In this document: piece by piece, positions 32,748 through 42,802 of the stretch
How positions within the stretch are numbered: the first letter of the stretch is position 1
How the letters are laid out: the number at the start of each line of letters is the position of its first letter
Source of the DNA: Lewinellaceae bacterium SD302
Lineage (GTDB): Bacteria; Bacteroidota; Bacteroidia; Chitinophagales; Saprospiraceae
Reading direction: 5' to 3'
Length of the DNA stretch: 51,079 nt
Assembly: GCA_002591745.1 (NCBI GenBank)
Contig: PDLQ01000034.1
Span: 1 to 51,079, forward strand
The notes under the pieces: model-generated
Told to the model about the DNA's origin: nothing
Database searches by the model: none
Seen by the model: the letters and a program-made list of their open reading frames with translations, nothing else
Position numbers and translations under genes: made by a program

Positions 32748-35237
32748 CTAAAAAGGATGCCCAAAGGCCAAAACAAATTTCAGATTCTTATCAACTTCTT
32801 CTCTTTCATCCGGGGGCTGGTTCAAAACTTCATCTTCGTAAGGTATGATGAGCGGCTGCGCCAAGTCGATTCTCAGGATCAGGAACTGAAAGTCCAGTCG
32901 GAGTCCGATCCCGGCGTTTAGAGCAATTTCGTCAATGAATGAGGACCTTCTGAAATCACTGGTCAGTTCCTCCAGTTCAGTCTTGTAAGTCCAGATGTTA
33001 CCCGCATCAACGAAACCGGCGACCTCAACGATGGGATTGAATTTTTGGCGGAACTCTACACTACCCTCCAGTATTACGTTACCGTAGCCACCGAACGACA
33101 ATAAATTGTTGTCTACTGGTATAGTACGCCCTGGCCCTAGCTGTCTCGGCACAAAGCCCCGCAGGCTGTTCGGACCACCGATGGTATATTGATCGAAATA
33201 AGGAACAATGGCCCGATCCGTCAGGGCGTAAGCTATTCCTCCGTGGATTCTGGCGGCCAAGACCTGAGTTCGGTTGAAAACGTGATAGTAGCGCAGGTCC
33301 GTCTCTACCTGGGGATAAAGACTGATCTCCGTTTTGGCATCTTCCATCCCCGTTCCAACCGGCGTGACCCGATTTACATTAAACGATAAATACTGCTGCC
33401 AGAACAAATTATTCCCATCCAGACCGTCCAGCCGCGTATCGTACGTCAGGGTATAATTTGGTGACCACAGCAGCATACGATCAAAGCGGCTGAGGTTCTG
33501 GCTGCCACCCTGGGTAATCCCCAGATTACGTGAAAGTTCCAGCACCTCCTGGTTGTTGACCGAAGGGTTCTGATAGCGAAAGCTAAGGGGGTACAAGCGA
33601 TGTTTTTTCTTTACGCGCCTTTGCCAGAAATAACCAAACTGGCCGAAAAGCTGCCGCAAGTTCACATTTTCCGTGGCGCTACTGTCCTGGGCCAGGTCTT
33701 CCGCCAGATCGGTCAGCCCCTGTTCACTTATCTCGTCGCTAAACTGACTGAGGTTCATCCGTAATGCTTCGGTACGAAAGCCCAGTTCAATGGCCGTTCC
33801 GCTGGACATTACGCGTGGAATGAGCTTACGGCGGCGGGGTAAGTACAGACGGGGCACTTCCAGCGTAGCTTTCAGCCCATAAATACTGGACCGTGGAATA
33901 CGAGCCTCGTCCTCTCCACCAAGAAAGAGTGCATAGGTAAAGTCACCTTCCAGTCGGAGTAACTCCGCTCCCCGAAACAAATTTCGATTGGTGTAAGCGA
34001 AAGCAATTTCCGGACCAAAGTAGCGGGCATTATTGTAGCTAACGCCCAACTCTCCCTCGATTCGGCGGCGCAACAATGGTTTGGTAAATACCTTCATTCG
34101 CAGCAGTGAATCGCTACCGGAAACGGGTTGATAGTCTACTGCAATGTAACGAAAGGTATTGTAACTGCTTAACCTAGACAGTGTCTTCCGATGCTTCTGC
34201 TGGGCGTAGAGGTCATCCGGGCGTATGGCGATGGCCTCGTCGAGAATCTTGTCTCGCAGCGGACAGTCGATGCAATGAATATTCAATCCTTTAAATTCAC
34301 TCACCGGCAGATTACGTCTCGATATACTGTCACGGTCTTCCAGGTTCGGATAAATATCTACCCGCTCAATTCGCTGGGGAATAAGGTGGCGAGGCTCAAT
34401 ACCCGGTTTTAGTTTGACCAACAAGTCCACCTGTCGATCTCCACTCGAAGTATCAGCCAGGTACTCCAGGTCATCGGCCAGGAAAAAGAAGTAGCCCTTT
34501 TCCCGCAGAGCTTCCTGAATCCTTATCCGCTCATTCTTCAGTACGTCTAAATCGTAACGCTTGCCTGGCTTCAAGTAGGTTTTCGGTTCCAGTTCAGCAA
34601 TCCGTTGGGCCAGTTCAGCATCATTGATGTAATAGGCTACAGAGTCATACCGATAGGGTTCACTTACCTTGATCGTGTAGCTCACCGTGATCTCCTGTGC
34701 ACTTTGGTTCGTATCAAGCTTATAGCTGGCTTCGGGACGAAAATACCCGTTAGCCGATGCTCGGTTCTCAAGCAATCGATCCACGCTTTCCACCAGATTA
34801 GCGTCGTAGAATATGGGCTTACTCCCTTTGCTTTCCCCTTCGTATTTCTCCGGGTTTTTCGCTTTCTTTTCCTGGAACTTGTAGTACTTATGAATTTGCA
34901 CGTAGCCGAGTAACGGCGTTTTTGTATTGGTATTATTATCCACTACGTCATTCAGTTCCAGTGCCAGTTCGGTGGTTGTCACCCCGTCGGGTGCTTCTAT
35001 ATTCACCGAACTTCCCTGGTAGAGATACTCATCTTCTGGCAAATATTTCTGGATAGAGCAACCGGTGGCACCAAAGGATATTATTATGGCTAGCAAAGTA
35101 GCAATGCGACATCCTCCCCCGACAAACTTGGCCAGGCTTAAGTAATTCACTTCTGATATATTCAACAGCGACATTACCTGATCCTTATGATCCGGTCGCT
35201 CCTTATTTTCAGTTAACAGCCTTTTATCATCAATCAT
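32748..35237 (-). CDS. tamL: TamA-like Omp85 lipoprotein (TamL)
   Basis: 829-residue outer-membrane assembly protein. A signal segment ending in a lipobox (ATLLAIIISFGATGC, Cys near residue 60) makes it a lipoprotein, as for Bacteroidota TamL. POTRA-like domains fill about 70-380. The C-terminal 16-strand Omp85 barrel includes GGPNSLRGFVPRQLGPG (the conserved GxxSLRGF-type motif), GSVEFRQKF and the terminal LKFVLAFGHPF. It partners TamB, whose gene lies 74 bases downstream in the window sense and upstream in transcription. The annotated start adds about 35 residues before the signal peptide, so a later start is likely (for example MSLLNISEVNYLSLAKF at residue 22, 35174). The motif copy at 35094 encodes part of the signal peptide. 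Confidence 0.88.
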   Translation of the reverse strand: MIDDKRLLTENKERPDHKDQVMSLLNISEVNYLSLAKFVGGGCRIATLLAIIISFGATGCSIQKYLPEDEYLYQGSSVNIEAPDGVTTTELALELNDVVDNNTNTKTPLLGYVQIHKYYKFQEKKAKNPEKYEGESKGSKPIFYDANLVESVDRLLENRASANGYFRPEASYKLDTNQSAQEITVSYTIKVSEPYRYDSVAYYINDAELAQRIAELEPKTYLKPGKRYDLDVLKNERIRIQEALREKGYFFFLADDLEYLADTSSGDRQVDLLVKLKPGIEPRHLIPQRIERVDIYPNLEDRDSISRRNLPVSEFKGLNIHCIDCPLRDKILDEAIAIRPDDLYAQQKHRKTLSRLSSYNTFRYIAVDYQPVSGSDSLLRMKVFTKPLLRRRIEGELGVSYNNARYFGPEIAFAYTNRNLFRGAELLRLEGDFTYALFLGGEDEARIPRSSIYGLKATLEVPRLYLPRRRKLIPRVMSSGTAIELGFRTEALRMNLSQFSDEISEQGLTDLAEDLAQDSSATENVNLRQLFGQFGYFWQRRVKKKHRLYPLSFRYQNPSVNNQEVLELSRNLGITQGGSQNLSRFDRMLLWSPNYTLTYDTRLDGLDGNNLFWQQYLSFNVNRVTPVGTGMEDAKTEISLYPQVETDLRYYHVFNRTQVLAARIHGGIAYALTDRAIVPYFDQYTIGGPNSLRGFVPRQLGPGRTIPVDNNLLSFGGYGNVILEGSVEFRQKFNPIVEVAGFVDAGNIWTYKTELEELTSDFRRSSFIDEIALNAGIGLRLDFQFLILRIDLAQPLIIPYEDEVLNQPPDEREEVDKNLKFVLAFGHPF

Positions 35238-35311
35238 CTCTAAATCTTGTCAAGCTCATCTGATACTGTCTACAATTACCACTTGTTACTATCAAACGGG
35301 CTAAAATATTT

Positions 35312-38300
35312 TTAATCACTTTCTTTTGCCTTTGGGCTCCAGAAGAAGCGCTCAAAATCTTTGGCCAACACGAGTCGACCACCAAAGCGGATTACGTTCC
35401 CGCCCACCAGTACATCTCGGTCCCGGTCATTAAAGAATTTGAGCCTTAGGGTACCAGCCTCATCGATCAGGAATTCGGCAGTAATATTGTCCAGGTAAGT
35501 CTGGCCATTTTCAGTGGCGGAGTCTGTGTCGTTCCCCGTTACCCCGTCTACGCTAATGATCACCCGGTCGTTGAAAAGTGTTTTACGTAAACTCAGGCGA
35601 AGGTTACGGTTGGTAGACCCGTCGGCCCCCTGATAGCTATCCAGGCCGAAATCGATGTCTACGAAACCGACTAAATTGTCGGCGAAGCCATTCAAATATT
35701 GACTCATCGCATTATCCAGTGTACCATTTAAACCATTTCCGGATCCACTGTCCAAGACGGGCACGTTGAAACTACCGAATGCCAGCAAAGAAAAGGCCGT
35801 TTTTGTCAGCCGGCTTTCATCCTGTCGTAGTTGACTGAGTGCACTACCAATGACCGGGTTACCGGTGTTCCCCAGAAGGTCCTCGGGGTAGGTAAGGTCG
35901 GTTTCGATATCACTGGTCAGTAGATCACCAGTAAGGTTCACGTCTACGTAAAATGTCTGCCGTTGCCGCAAGCCCGATGGGTCTACCTGGGGGTTAAGGG
36001 CAGTCACCAGTGGAAGTGGCTCGGTCCTCGCTTCGTGGCGAATGCGGAGGTCCAGCAAAGGATTTTCAATGTCGCCGTTAAAGACAACGTTACTACCGGG
36101 CAGTACCAGGAATTCCTTACGAATGATTTTTTGAAAAATGAAGTCGTATTTGCCCTCTGTCAACTCCACCCGACCGGTCATCTCCTGCCGAAGATCAGGA
36201 AACTGCCGCAGTACCAGTTCACCGTTAGCTCGCCCTTGAAAGGTCTGACCGGAAGCGGGGTCTACGATTACTTTTACCAGCAGGTTCTCCGTAACGTCCA
36301 GATTGAGTGTCAAATCTATACCGGTTCCACCCAGTGAATCAAAACTTACGATGGTATCGTTACGCTTGATGTTTTGCCATTCGTAGGCGTCTACAAAGGT
36401 TACTACCCCCCTATTTTGCACCCGGCCATTATTCTCCGGAATAGTGTAGACGTAAGTCACTTCGGATTCCCCTACCGGTCTAGCGTCCACTACCACAATA
36501 GGCAAGCGAGCCGTACCGGAGACATCTACACTGGCGGCCGCGGCCATTTTTCCGTAGTAGAGGTCGTTGTCCTTGCTAGTGCTGTTCAAGGCCAGGAAAT
36601 TATCGGTACTGGCTTGCAAATCCAATTCGATGTTTTCCAGTGAATTCAAAACCACCGACCCGCTGGCGTTCATCACTCCATCGCGGCTGTCGTAGAATTT
36701 CAAGCCCGGTATAGAGATTTCCGCTCCATTGAAGTTGATCGGATCGTTACTGATGCGAAAGCGTTCACCCAGCAGACTGATGCGCAGGGCTGCGTCATTA
36801 AATCTTAGATCACCCTGCATGCGGGGTGCGGCGTTCGTACCCGTAAGATTAACCGTTCCACTGATGAACCCTTCCGCATCTTTGAGGTAACCCAACGAAA
36901 ATGGTTCGGCGCTTTTCAGGGTCAGTTTTGCAACGTCAGCCTTCAGCTGCATATTACCGTTTAGCTCATAGGTTCCGTCTATCCGGACCTTGTTGCCAGC
37001 GTCATCCAGATCAACATCGATCAGATAGGTCTGCTCGTTTTCACTGCTTACATTCGCTTTTAGATCACCGAACGGAGTTTCGTAAATCGTCACTTCATTC
37101 ACCTCCAGATTTGCCTGAACGCCCAGGTTGCTAACGGCGTTATCCAGCCCAACCGTTCCATCTACCACTCCACTAAACAACTGCTCTTCAGTATTCAGCA
37201 ATCGAGCAATTGTTCCCAGTTCAAAACTGGATAGTTCGATCACTACATCACCCGGCTCAGTTGTTTTCGCACTAAGCCGTTGGCGACCATTGATCAGTGC
37301 GAAGTTGTTTACGATCAGGCTCGGTCCGGCCAGGGCAATCAGGTTATCCGCCGGTACGGACCAGGGCTGAAAATTCAGAATCTGTTCAGGTTCCATTTCC
37401 ACCGTCAGGCTATCAGTTTCCGGATCGATGAGGAAAGCGATTCGGTGGCGCAAACTGTCGTTATCGTTCCAGACCTCCAACTCCGTCAGAATACCACCGG
37501 ATTCATTGGTAGCTCCAATGTGGGTTTTTCCGAGTACCAGTTGATCGCTAAGACTGAAATTCACTACGTCGAGATCAAAATTCAGTTTGTTTCGATCCCC
37601 CATAGCATCCAGCACTAAGTTGTCGATCTCGATTCCGGAATAAACAATTCTTGGAATTGTCCCCTCCAATATCATCCCGGGTTCCGCATCGCGATAATCA
37701 AAGTGCAGGCTAAAGGGACGGAGTTCGGTAAGCCCGGCGATCAACCCACCGGTAAGCGGACGGGTCCGTTTCACCCGGAGGTCAAAGTTCAGATTATTTC
37801 CGTTTTGAAAGGGTTCTGGTTGCCGGATATCCTCCTCATAGTAGCCCCGGAAGAAACGCTCCAATTCTCCGGCGACGTTCAGCGGATCAAAGCGGCCGTT
37901 CAGATTCGCCTCCAGTACGTCACTTTCGATGGTTATTTCATTCTGCTTGTCCTGTAAGGTTGCGTTCACGTAAAAGCTGTCAACGTAACTCGAGCCGTTA
38001 TCTCCCCGTAAAAGCACGTCCCTTAAGATCAGATCAGCATTCATGGCGTAGGGGTCCAGGCCAGCAGCTTCGAACTGTAACTGGCCGGATAAGAACAATG
38101 GCAATTCGGTAATGTCCCAACGCTGCAAGTCAACCCGATCCAGTTCAACGTCGACAAACGCAATGGCGGTACTATCTGCGCCCAAACTATAAAGCCCGGC
38201 CCCTTCTGCCTGAAAATCCGGATGGGTAACCAGAAATTCTCCACTGTACGTATTTTCTTCCACCAGCGCTTCCAGACTGAGCAAATCACCCCTTTCCTCT

Positions 38301-40606
38301 TCCTCCACCTGAGCGGAGATGGCCAGGTTCATGGTAGGTTCCAGTTGCCCGGTAATGGTTGCCTGTAAGTCCAGCGGCTGCAGTTCCAAAGTAGCCAGGG
38401 TATCGCTGAGGTCACCGGTGAATAGATCGCGAAGTACGAAATTCTGTAGATCGATATTTACGTTCAGATCCTCAGGGTTATAATTTCCGCTCAGGTTCCA
38501 ATTGCCATTGCTGGTTTCCAACGGTAGTTCGAACGCAAGATTGGTGAGACCGCCGGAAATTCTGGCGTTCCGGACATTAAAATCAGGAAGATTAAAATTA
38601 GCGGGCAACAGAGAATCCGGAAGCAGTTCGTTGACATCCAGGGCGGCGATGGACAGGTCGCGAACCTCTATGTCCAAATCCAGATTTTCCGGCTCCAGGG
38701 CATTGCGGATTCGACCGTTAATGTAGGCGTAGGTATTATCGCCGGGCAGATTGAGCCGCAGGTCGACGTCCAGGTTTTCCAGAGGTCCTTCTACGGTTCC
38801 GCTGGCGCGTAGATAATCAGGGATGGTATAACCTTCGGGAATAGCATTTGGCGGTACGTAGGCCAAGATGGTCGAGCGGGTAGCCAGTAAAGTATCAGCG
38901 GCAATTTTTACTTGCGTGCGGGGGTAAGTATTGAGACCATCGACCCAGCCGTTCACTCGAATACGACTCATCAAATCCAGTGGATTAGGTCGGTCTTCTA
39001 AAGCGCGCAGATTCATAGACACCCGGTCGTCGGCATAGTCGATCTTACCGTTAGCCACGATACGGCGTGGCCAATCGATGTCCGGTGGTACCAAGCTATC
39101 CGGCAGCAGGGGCAGTACCGGGCCAGGGCGTACGTCCAGTTCCAGGATGTTGATCACGGCGGCCAAACGAGCAGTATCAAAAGGATATTTAACATTCCCC
39201 GTGGTCCGTAGTTTTACGCCCGGCCCATCCAGTCGGAGTACGTCGATGCGCACATCCCGTCCGTTTCCATTGGCTTCAGCAGCAAATGTGAAGCGCTGGC
39301 CGAGGTTATTCCTTACCAGGGGAACCTGATTGAGCGCGGGAGTGAATTTAGCGATATCGCTCAGACCTACATAACCGTTCAAACGTAAGCGGGCGATGAT
39401 ATTTTCCAGATCGGCATCACTATCCGCGAAGGCATAGTCTACTCTGGTGGCTGGGCTGTTCAGTTCGCTGGCGGCCGTTCGCAACAGAAAATCGTCCAGG
39501 ACAAGTAATTCCGGAGTGTAAGTTACGACACCCTCCGTGCGACGTAGCGCCAGTCCGCTACGCTCCTTACCTTCCAGTTGGCGGATGTTGAGGTGAAGAC
39601 TGTCTACGATGTAAGCTATGTCCGTGATTTCGGCAGTAAGTCCGGTCAGGCTTAAATGCTCATAATCAATGGCCGGGCCTCCTTGCGGAACGGTCGGCTG
39701 ATCAAGGGAAAAGACGGCCTCTTCCAATTGGAAAACTTCGCCGATGAAAGCCAGTTCTTCATCCATCTTTAATTCTGCCCCCTCCAGGTTGACGCGGGGA
39801 AGACCGATATTCAGGTCCATTTCATCTAACTGGACGGTAGCGGTGATATCTTCCAAGGTCAGGCGGCCGGCGATCAGCTCCATCGCAGTAGCGGCGGTTG
39901 TCGAGGTGTCCGTGTCAACGATTGTATTTTGACGAAACCGGATGTCGCCTTTCCTCAAGTCAGCGTAATTGATATTGTAACGCTGCTCATCCAGGTTGAT
40001 GCCATTCATTTTTACTTTCAGTTCCGCCAAGTCTACGTCAGCCAGTAGGCCGGTGGGATCGTCCTGGTAAAAAATGTCGGCTCTTTCAAGGGTCAGTTCG
40101 GTATTTTCCACGGCTATCTGCCAGCCGGCCGTAGAATCGGGCACTGCTACTTTGTTAGCCGAAACTTCTTCCTGACTGGTAACGGCGTTACTATCGGTGG
40201 TAACAAACTGATCCAGCAAAAACTGGATATTTGAACTGCTATCGGTGGTTTGAACGTAAGCGTAAATGTCTCGAATGCCCACGCTGGAAATTTCGACCGT
40301 TCTTTCGGTGAGTGCCCACAGATCAATGTCTACGGAGATTTCGCCGAGACGCGCGATGCTGTCTCCGGCCGGATTATTGAGGTAAACATCTGAGATGGTA
40401 ACTGCGTTCAGCCAGTCAATGTCGATATGGCCGATACCGACGTCCGTATCAAGGGTCGTGCGGGCGATATCCTCCACCTTTTTGGTGATGAATCGCTGAG
40501 TGGCCGGCAGTTGCAGGGCCAGAAAGATCAAGAGGACCAGACCGACAACAATGCCGAGGGTCCACAGGACGATCTTGAAGAGGAGACGTCGCTTACGCTG
40601 TGGCAA
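35312..40606 (-). CDS. tamB: Translocation and assembly module protein TamB
   Basis: 1764-residue AsmA-like bridge protein that spans the periplasm and is thought to move phospholipid or outer-membrane proteins with TamA/TamL. A single N-terminal membrane helix (about 10-30, IVLWTLGIVVGLVLLIFLALQLP) is followed by a very long run of repeating beta-strand units (taco/groove fold). A C-terminal DUF490 domain spans about 1330-1764, with RGVVTFVDAYEW, TGRVELTEGKYDFIFQK and a terminal FGGRLVLAKDFERFFWSPKAKESD. It precedes tamL in transcription, and the 74-base gap suggests one operon. A motif copy (40146-40154) encodes SANKVAV in the N-terminal part. Confidence 0.93.
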   Translation of the reverse strand: MPQRKRRLLFKIVLWTLGIVVGLVLLIFLALQLPATQRFITKKVEDIARTTLDTDVGIGHIDIDWLNAVTISDVYLNNPAGDSIARLGEISVDIDLWALTERTVEISSVGIRDIYAYVQTTDSSSNIQFLLDQFVTTDSNAVTSQEEVSANKVAVPDSTAGWQIAVENTELTLERADIFYQDDPTGLLADVDLAELKVKMNGINLDEQRYNINYADLRKGDIRFRQNTIVDTDTSTTAATAMELIAGRLTLEDITATVQLDEMDLNIGLPRVNLEGAELKMDEELAFIGEVFQLEEAVFSLDQPTVPQGGPAIDYEHLSLTGLTAEITDIAYIVDSLHLNIRQLEGKERSGLALRRTEGVVTYTPELLVLDDFLLRTAASELNSPATRVDYAFADSDADLENIIARLRLNGYVGLSDIAKFTPALNQVPLVRNNLGQRFTFAAEANGNGRDVRIDVLRLDGPGVKLRTTGNVKYPFDTARLAAVINILELDVRPGPVLPLLPDSLVPPDIDWPRRIVANGKIDYADDRVSMNLRALEDRPNPLDLMSRIRVNGWVDGLNTYPRTQVKIAADTLLATRSTILAYVPPNAIPEGYTIPDYLRASGTVEGPLENLDVDLRLNLPGDNTYAYINGRIRNALEPENLDLDIEVRDLSIAALDVNELLPDSLLPANFNLPDFNVRNARISGGLTNLAFELPLETSNGNWNLSGNYNPEDLNVNIDLQNFVLRDLFTGDLSDTLATLELQPLDLQATITGQLEPTMNLAISAQVEEEERGDLLSLEALVEENTYSGEFLVTHPDFQAEGAGLYSLGADSTAIAFVDVELDRVDLQRWDITELPLFLSGQLQFEAAGLDPYAMNADLILRDVLLRGDNGSSYVDSFYVNATLQDKQNEITIESDVLEANLNGRFDPLNVAGELERFFRGYYEEDIRQPEPFQNGNNLNFDLRVKRTRPLTGGLIAGLTELRPFSLHFDYRDAEPGMILEGTIPRIVYSGIEIDNLVLDAMGDRNKLNFDLDVVNFSLSDQLVLGKTHIGATNESGGILTELEVWNDNDSLRHRIAFLIDPETDSLTVEMEPEQILNFQPWSVPADNLIALAGPSLIVNNFALINGRQRLSAKTTEPGDVVIELSSFELGTIARLLNTEEQLFSGVVDGTVGLDNAVSNLGVQANLEVNEVTIYETPFGDLKANVSSENEQTYLIDVDLDDAGNKVRIDGTYELNGNMQLKADVAKLTLKSAEPFSLGYLKDAEGFISGTVNLTGTNAAPRMQGDLRFNDAALRISLLGERFRISNDPINFNGAEISIPGLKFYDSRDGVMNASGSVVLNSLENIELDLQASTDNFLALNSTSKDNDLYYGKMAAAASVDVSGTARLPIVVVDARPVGESEVTYVYTIPENNGRVQNRGVVTFVDAYEWQNIKRNDTIVSFDSLGGTGIDLTLNLDVTENLLVKVIVDPASGQTFQGRANGELVLRQFPDLRQEMTGRVELTEGKYDFIFQKIIRKEFLVLPGSNVVFNGDIENPLLDLRIRHEARTEPLPLVTALNPQVDPSGLRQRQTFYVDVNLTGDLLTSDIETDLTYPEDLLGNTGNPVIGSALSQLRQDESRLTKTAFSLLAFGSFNVPVLDSGSGNGLNGTLDNAMSQYLNGFADNLVGFVDIDFGLDSYQGADGSTNRNLRLSLRKTLFNDRVIISVDGVTGNDTDSATENGQTYLDNITAEFLIDEAGTLRLKFFNDRDRDVLVGGNVIRFGGRLVLAKDFERFFWSPKAKESD

Positions 40607-40743
40607 TTGTATTGAACTTGGTTAATGCAAAAAATCTAAACTTAGTGTTTTAACAAGGGTATTCTACCGGTGTTCGGCTTAGGCTCGTTAAATGTATATT
40701 GAGGCTCAATAAACCCGCGAAGAGCCCAGCCGGTTACGACAAC

Positions 40744-42186
40744 ATGTCTCTAGCGATTTACTGGCACCGTGACGATCTGCGGCTGCACGACAACCCTTGC
40801 CTGCACCGTGCCGTCAACGGTTACGATCGGGTTTTACCGATTTTCATCTTCGATCCCCGTCAATTTGAGATGTTACCGCTCGGCTTTCGGAAAACCGGTT
40901 ACCACCGCTTCATCTTCCTGAAGGATTGTATTGCCGCATTACAACAGAGTTACCAGGAAAAGGGCGGCAATTTACTGGTTGTTCTAGGCCGGCCGGAAGA
41001 GATATTAGCCGATTTGTTAAGAGAACAGCAGGCTGATATCGTACTGGCGCAAGCTGAGGTCGCCAGCGAGGAAACTACCGTCGAGCGATCAATTGCGGCA
41101 GCGCTGCAAACAGAATTTGAATTGATCTGGGGCAAAAGCCTGTATCACCGCGATGACCTTCCCTTTGGCTTCGACGAAATACCGGCTACCTCTAAATCTT
41201 TCCGTATCCGGGCACAAAAGGAAGCTGGTGTCCGGGAGCTGCTACCCACACCGGATCGTATCGATTGCCCGGAGTTAACGGATTGGGGTAAGCTGCCGGT
41301 GGCAGATGAACTGGGTTTTCGGCGGGAAGAGGCACTTGATTTTCAGGCTCCGGTACCAGCCGGTGAAAAAGCGGCATTGGAACGGTTGCATTACTATACA
41401 TTTGAAACCCGCCTGGTTGAAAAGTATAAGTGGACCCGTAATAAAAGCCTTGGCATCGATTACAGCAGTAAGTTCAGCGCTTGGCTCAATCGGGGCTGCT
41501 TATCGCCTCGTCAAGTGTACCACACCGTCAAACGCTACGAAAAAGAAGTAAAGCGTAATATCAGCACCTGGTGGTTGATCTTCGAGGTGGTTTGGCGTGA
41601 TTTTTTCATCTTCAGTCACGCAAAATATGGCGATAAAATCTTCCGGGCCGGTGGCATCAAAAACCGGGAAACCGACTGGAAGCACGACAAGGAACTATTC
41701 GACCGCTGGTGCCGGGGAGAAACCGGTATACCCTTCGCCGATGCTCACCTAAGGGAATTGTGGGAGACGGGCTTTATGTCTAACCGCGGCCGGGTCAACA
41801 CCGCTTCATTTCTGACCCGCGACTACGAGATCGACTGGCGCTGGGGTGCCGCCTGGTTCGAGAGCCAACTGCTGGATTACGAGGTAAGTGCCAACTGGTT
41901 TAACTGGAACACCCAGGCCACCGAGATCTATTATACCAATCCTGTTCACCAGAGTATGAAATACGACAAAAATGGTGAGTACATCCTGAGTCAATTACCG
42001 GAACTGGCCGCGTTGCCATTCCCGTTTTTTCACGCCCCCTGGCTGACGCAAGAGTTTACGGGAGTAGAGCCTGTAAAAAGCTATCCCCAACCTGCCTTTA
42101 TACAGAAAAAATGGGGTCGCTCGATTGGAAACATTCGCAAGGAGATTCCGGAGGAGTATGAGGATTTAGTGGCTAAAAAAGGGTAA
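40744..42186 (+). CDS. DASH-type cryptochrome/photolyase
   Basis: 480 residues from the ATG at 40744 (MSLAIYWHRDDLRLHDNP). The photolyase N-terminal alpha/beta domain (about 1-130) is followed by the helical FAD domain with YKWTRNKSLGIDYSSKFSAWLNRGCLSPRQVY and TGIPFADAHLRELWETGFMSNRGRVNTASFLTRDYEIDWRWGAAWFESQLLDYEVSANWFNW. Expected light-driven repair of cyclobutane dimers in single-stranded or looped DNA. The GND-containing segment usual after NWxNW in DASH proteins is replaced by NTQATEIYYTNP, so it may be a sub-branch. The frame starts 45 bases earlier at a non-ATG codon, and 40744 is preferred. Confidence 0.88.
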   Translation: MSLAIYWHRDDLRLHDNPCLHRAVNGYDRVLPIFIFDPRQFEMLPLGFRKTGYHRFIFLKDCIAALQQSYQEKGGNLLVVLGRPEEILADLLREQQADIVLAQAEVASEETTVERSIAAALQTEFELIWGKSLYHRDDLPFGFDEIPATSKSFRIRAQKEAGVRELLPTPDRIDCPELTDWGKLPVADELGFRREEALDFQAPVPAGEKAALERLHYYTFETRLVEKYKWTRNKSLGIDYSSKFSAWLNRGCLSPRQVYHTVKRYEKEVKRNISTWWLIFEVVWRDFFIFSHAKYGDKIFRAGGIKNRETDWKHDKELFDRWCRGETGIPFADAHLRELWETGFMSNRGRVNTASFLTRDYEIDWRWGAAWFESQLLDYEVSANWFNWNTQATEIYYTNPVHQSMKYDKNGEYILSQLPELAALPFPFFHAPWLTQEFTGVEPVKSYPQPAFIQKKWGRSIGNIRKEIPEEYEDLVAKKG

Positions 42187-42236
42187 ATACATGAATACAT
42201 AAATTTATAAATACGTGTATTTGCATTTATACAAAA
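42186..42236. repeat. AT-rich iterated words
   Basis: AATACATGAATACATAAATTT is followed by partly complementary AAATACGTGTATTTGCATTTATAC. The design (iterated word, then its complement) resembles the elements at 7536 and 14320 with a different word. It lies directly after the photolyase stop and may act as its terminator. Confidence 0.4.
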
Positions 42237-42303
42237 AACTAAATCCCCGTCTTCAAATCCGATGGCGCAACTTATAGTAGATTAGTCAAAAATTCAATCT
42301 GCG

Positions 42304-42738
42304 ATGAAGAACACGTTAGTCCTACTCATTTTATCCCTGATCGCCTTCTCCTGTGAGGGTGAGTTCAATACCGAATACACAGATAAATACGAGCAGCCCG
42401 TAGCCGAACTCATGGAGGTCGACGAGCCCGACTCCCTTCTCCGCCACGTTGTACTGTTTGCCTTTAAGGACGAGAGCAGTAAAGCGGACATCCGAAGCGT
42501 AGAGGAAGCCTTCAACGCCCTGCCCGGCAAAATCCCCGAAATCCACGGCTACGAATGGGGCATCAACAATAGCCCGGAAGATCACGACAAGGGTTTCACC
42601 CACGCCTATTTCCTAACTTTCAAGAGCGAGGCAGATCGTGGCGTTTACCTCCCCCACCCCGACCATAAAGCGTTCGGAAAAATACTAGGGCCTCACCTGA
42701 AAGATGTTCTGGTCGTTGATTACTGGACCAGGAATTGA
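42304..42738 (+). CDS. Dabb-domain lipoprotein
   Basis: 144-residue lipoprotein. The signal peptide with lipobox (LLILSLIAFSC) puts the lipidated Cys at residue 17. The mature protein after a short linker is one Dabb (stress-responsive alpha-beta barrel) domain at about 45-142: LRHVVLFAFKDESSKADIRSVEEAFNALPGKIPEIHGYEWGINNSPE, then FTHAYFLTFKSEADRGVYLPHPDHKAFG and VLVVDYW. Bacteroidota often have such exported Dabb proteins, and their substrate is unknown. Neighbouring genes do not clarify it. Confidence 0.9.
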   Translation: MKNTLVLLILSLIAFSCEGEFNTEYTDKYEQPVAELMEVDEPDSLLRHVVLFAFKDESSKADIRSVEEAFNALPGKIPEIHGYEWGINNSPEDHDKGFTHAYFLTFKSEADRGVYLPHPDHKAFGKILGPHLKDVLVVDYWTRN

Positions 42739-42802
42739 CCCGCCGGTTTTACCGGCTCGTGAACATCGCCCGGCTATTTTCAGGTTATAACTGGTAAAAA
42801 TC

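Noticed and set aside
35088..35112. Motif copy in the tamL signal region as evidence of a gene disruption
   Set aside because: The reading frame and a sensible lipoprotein signal are intact across it, so no damage can be claimed.
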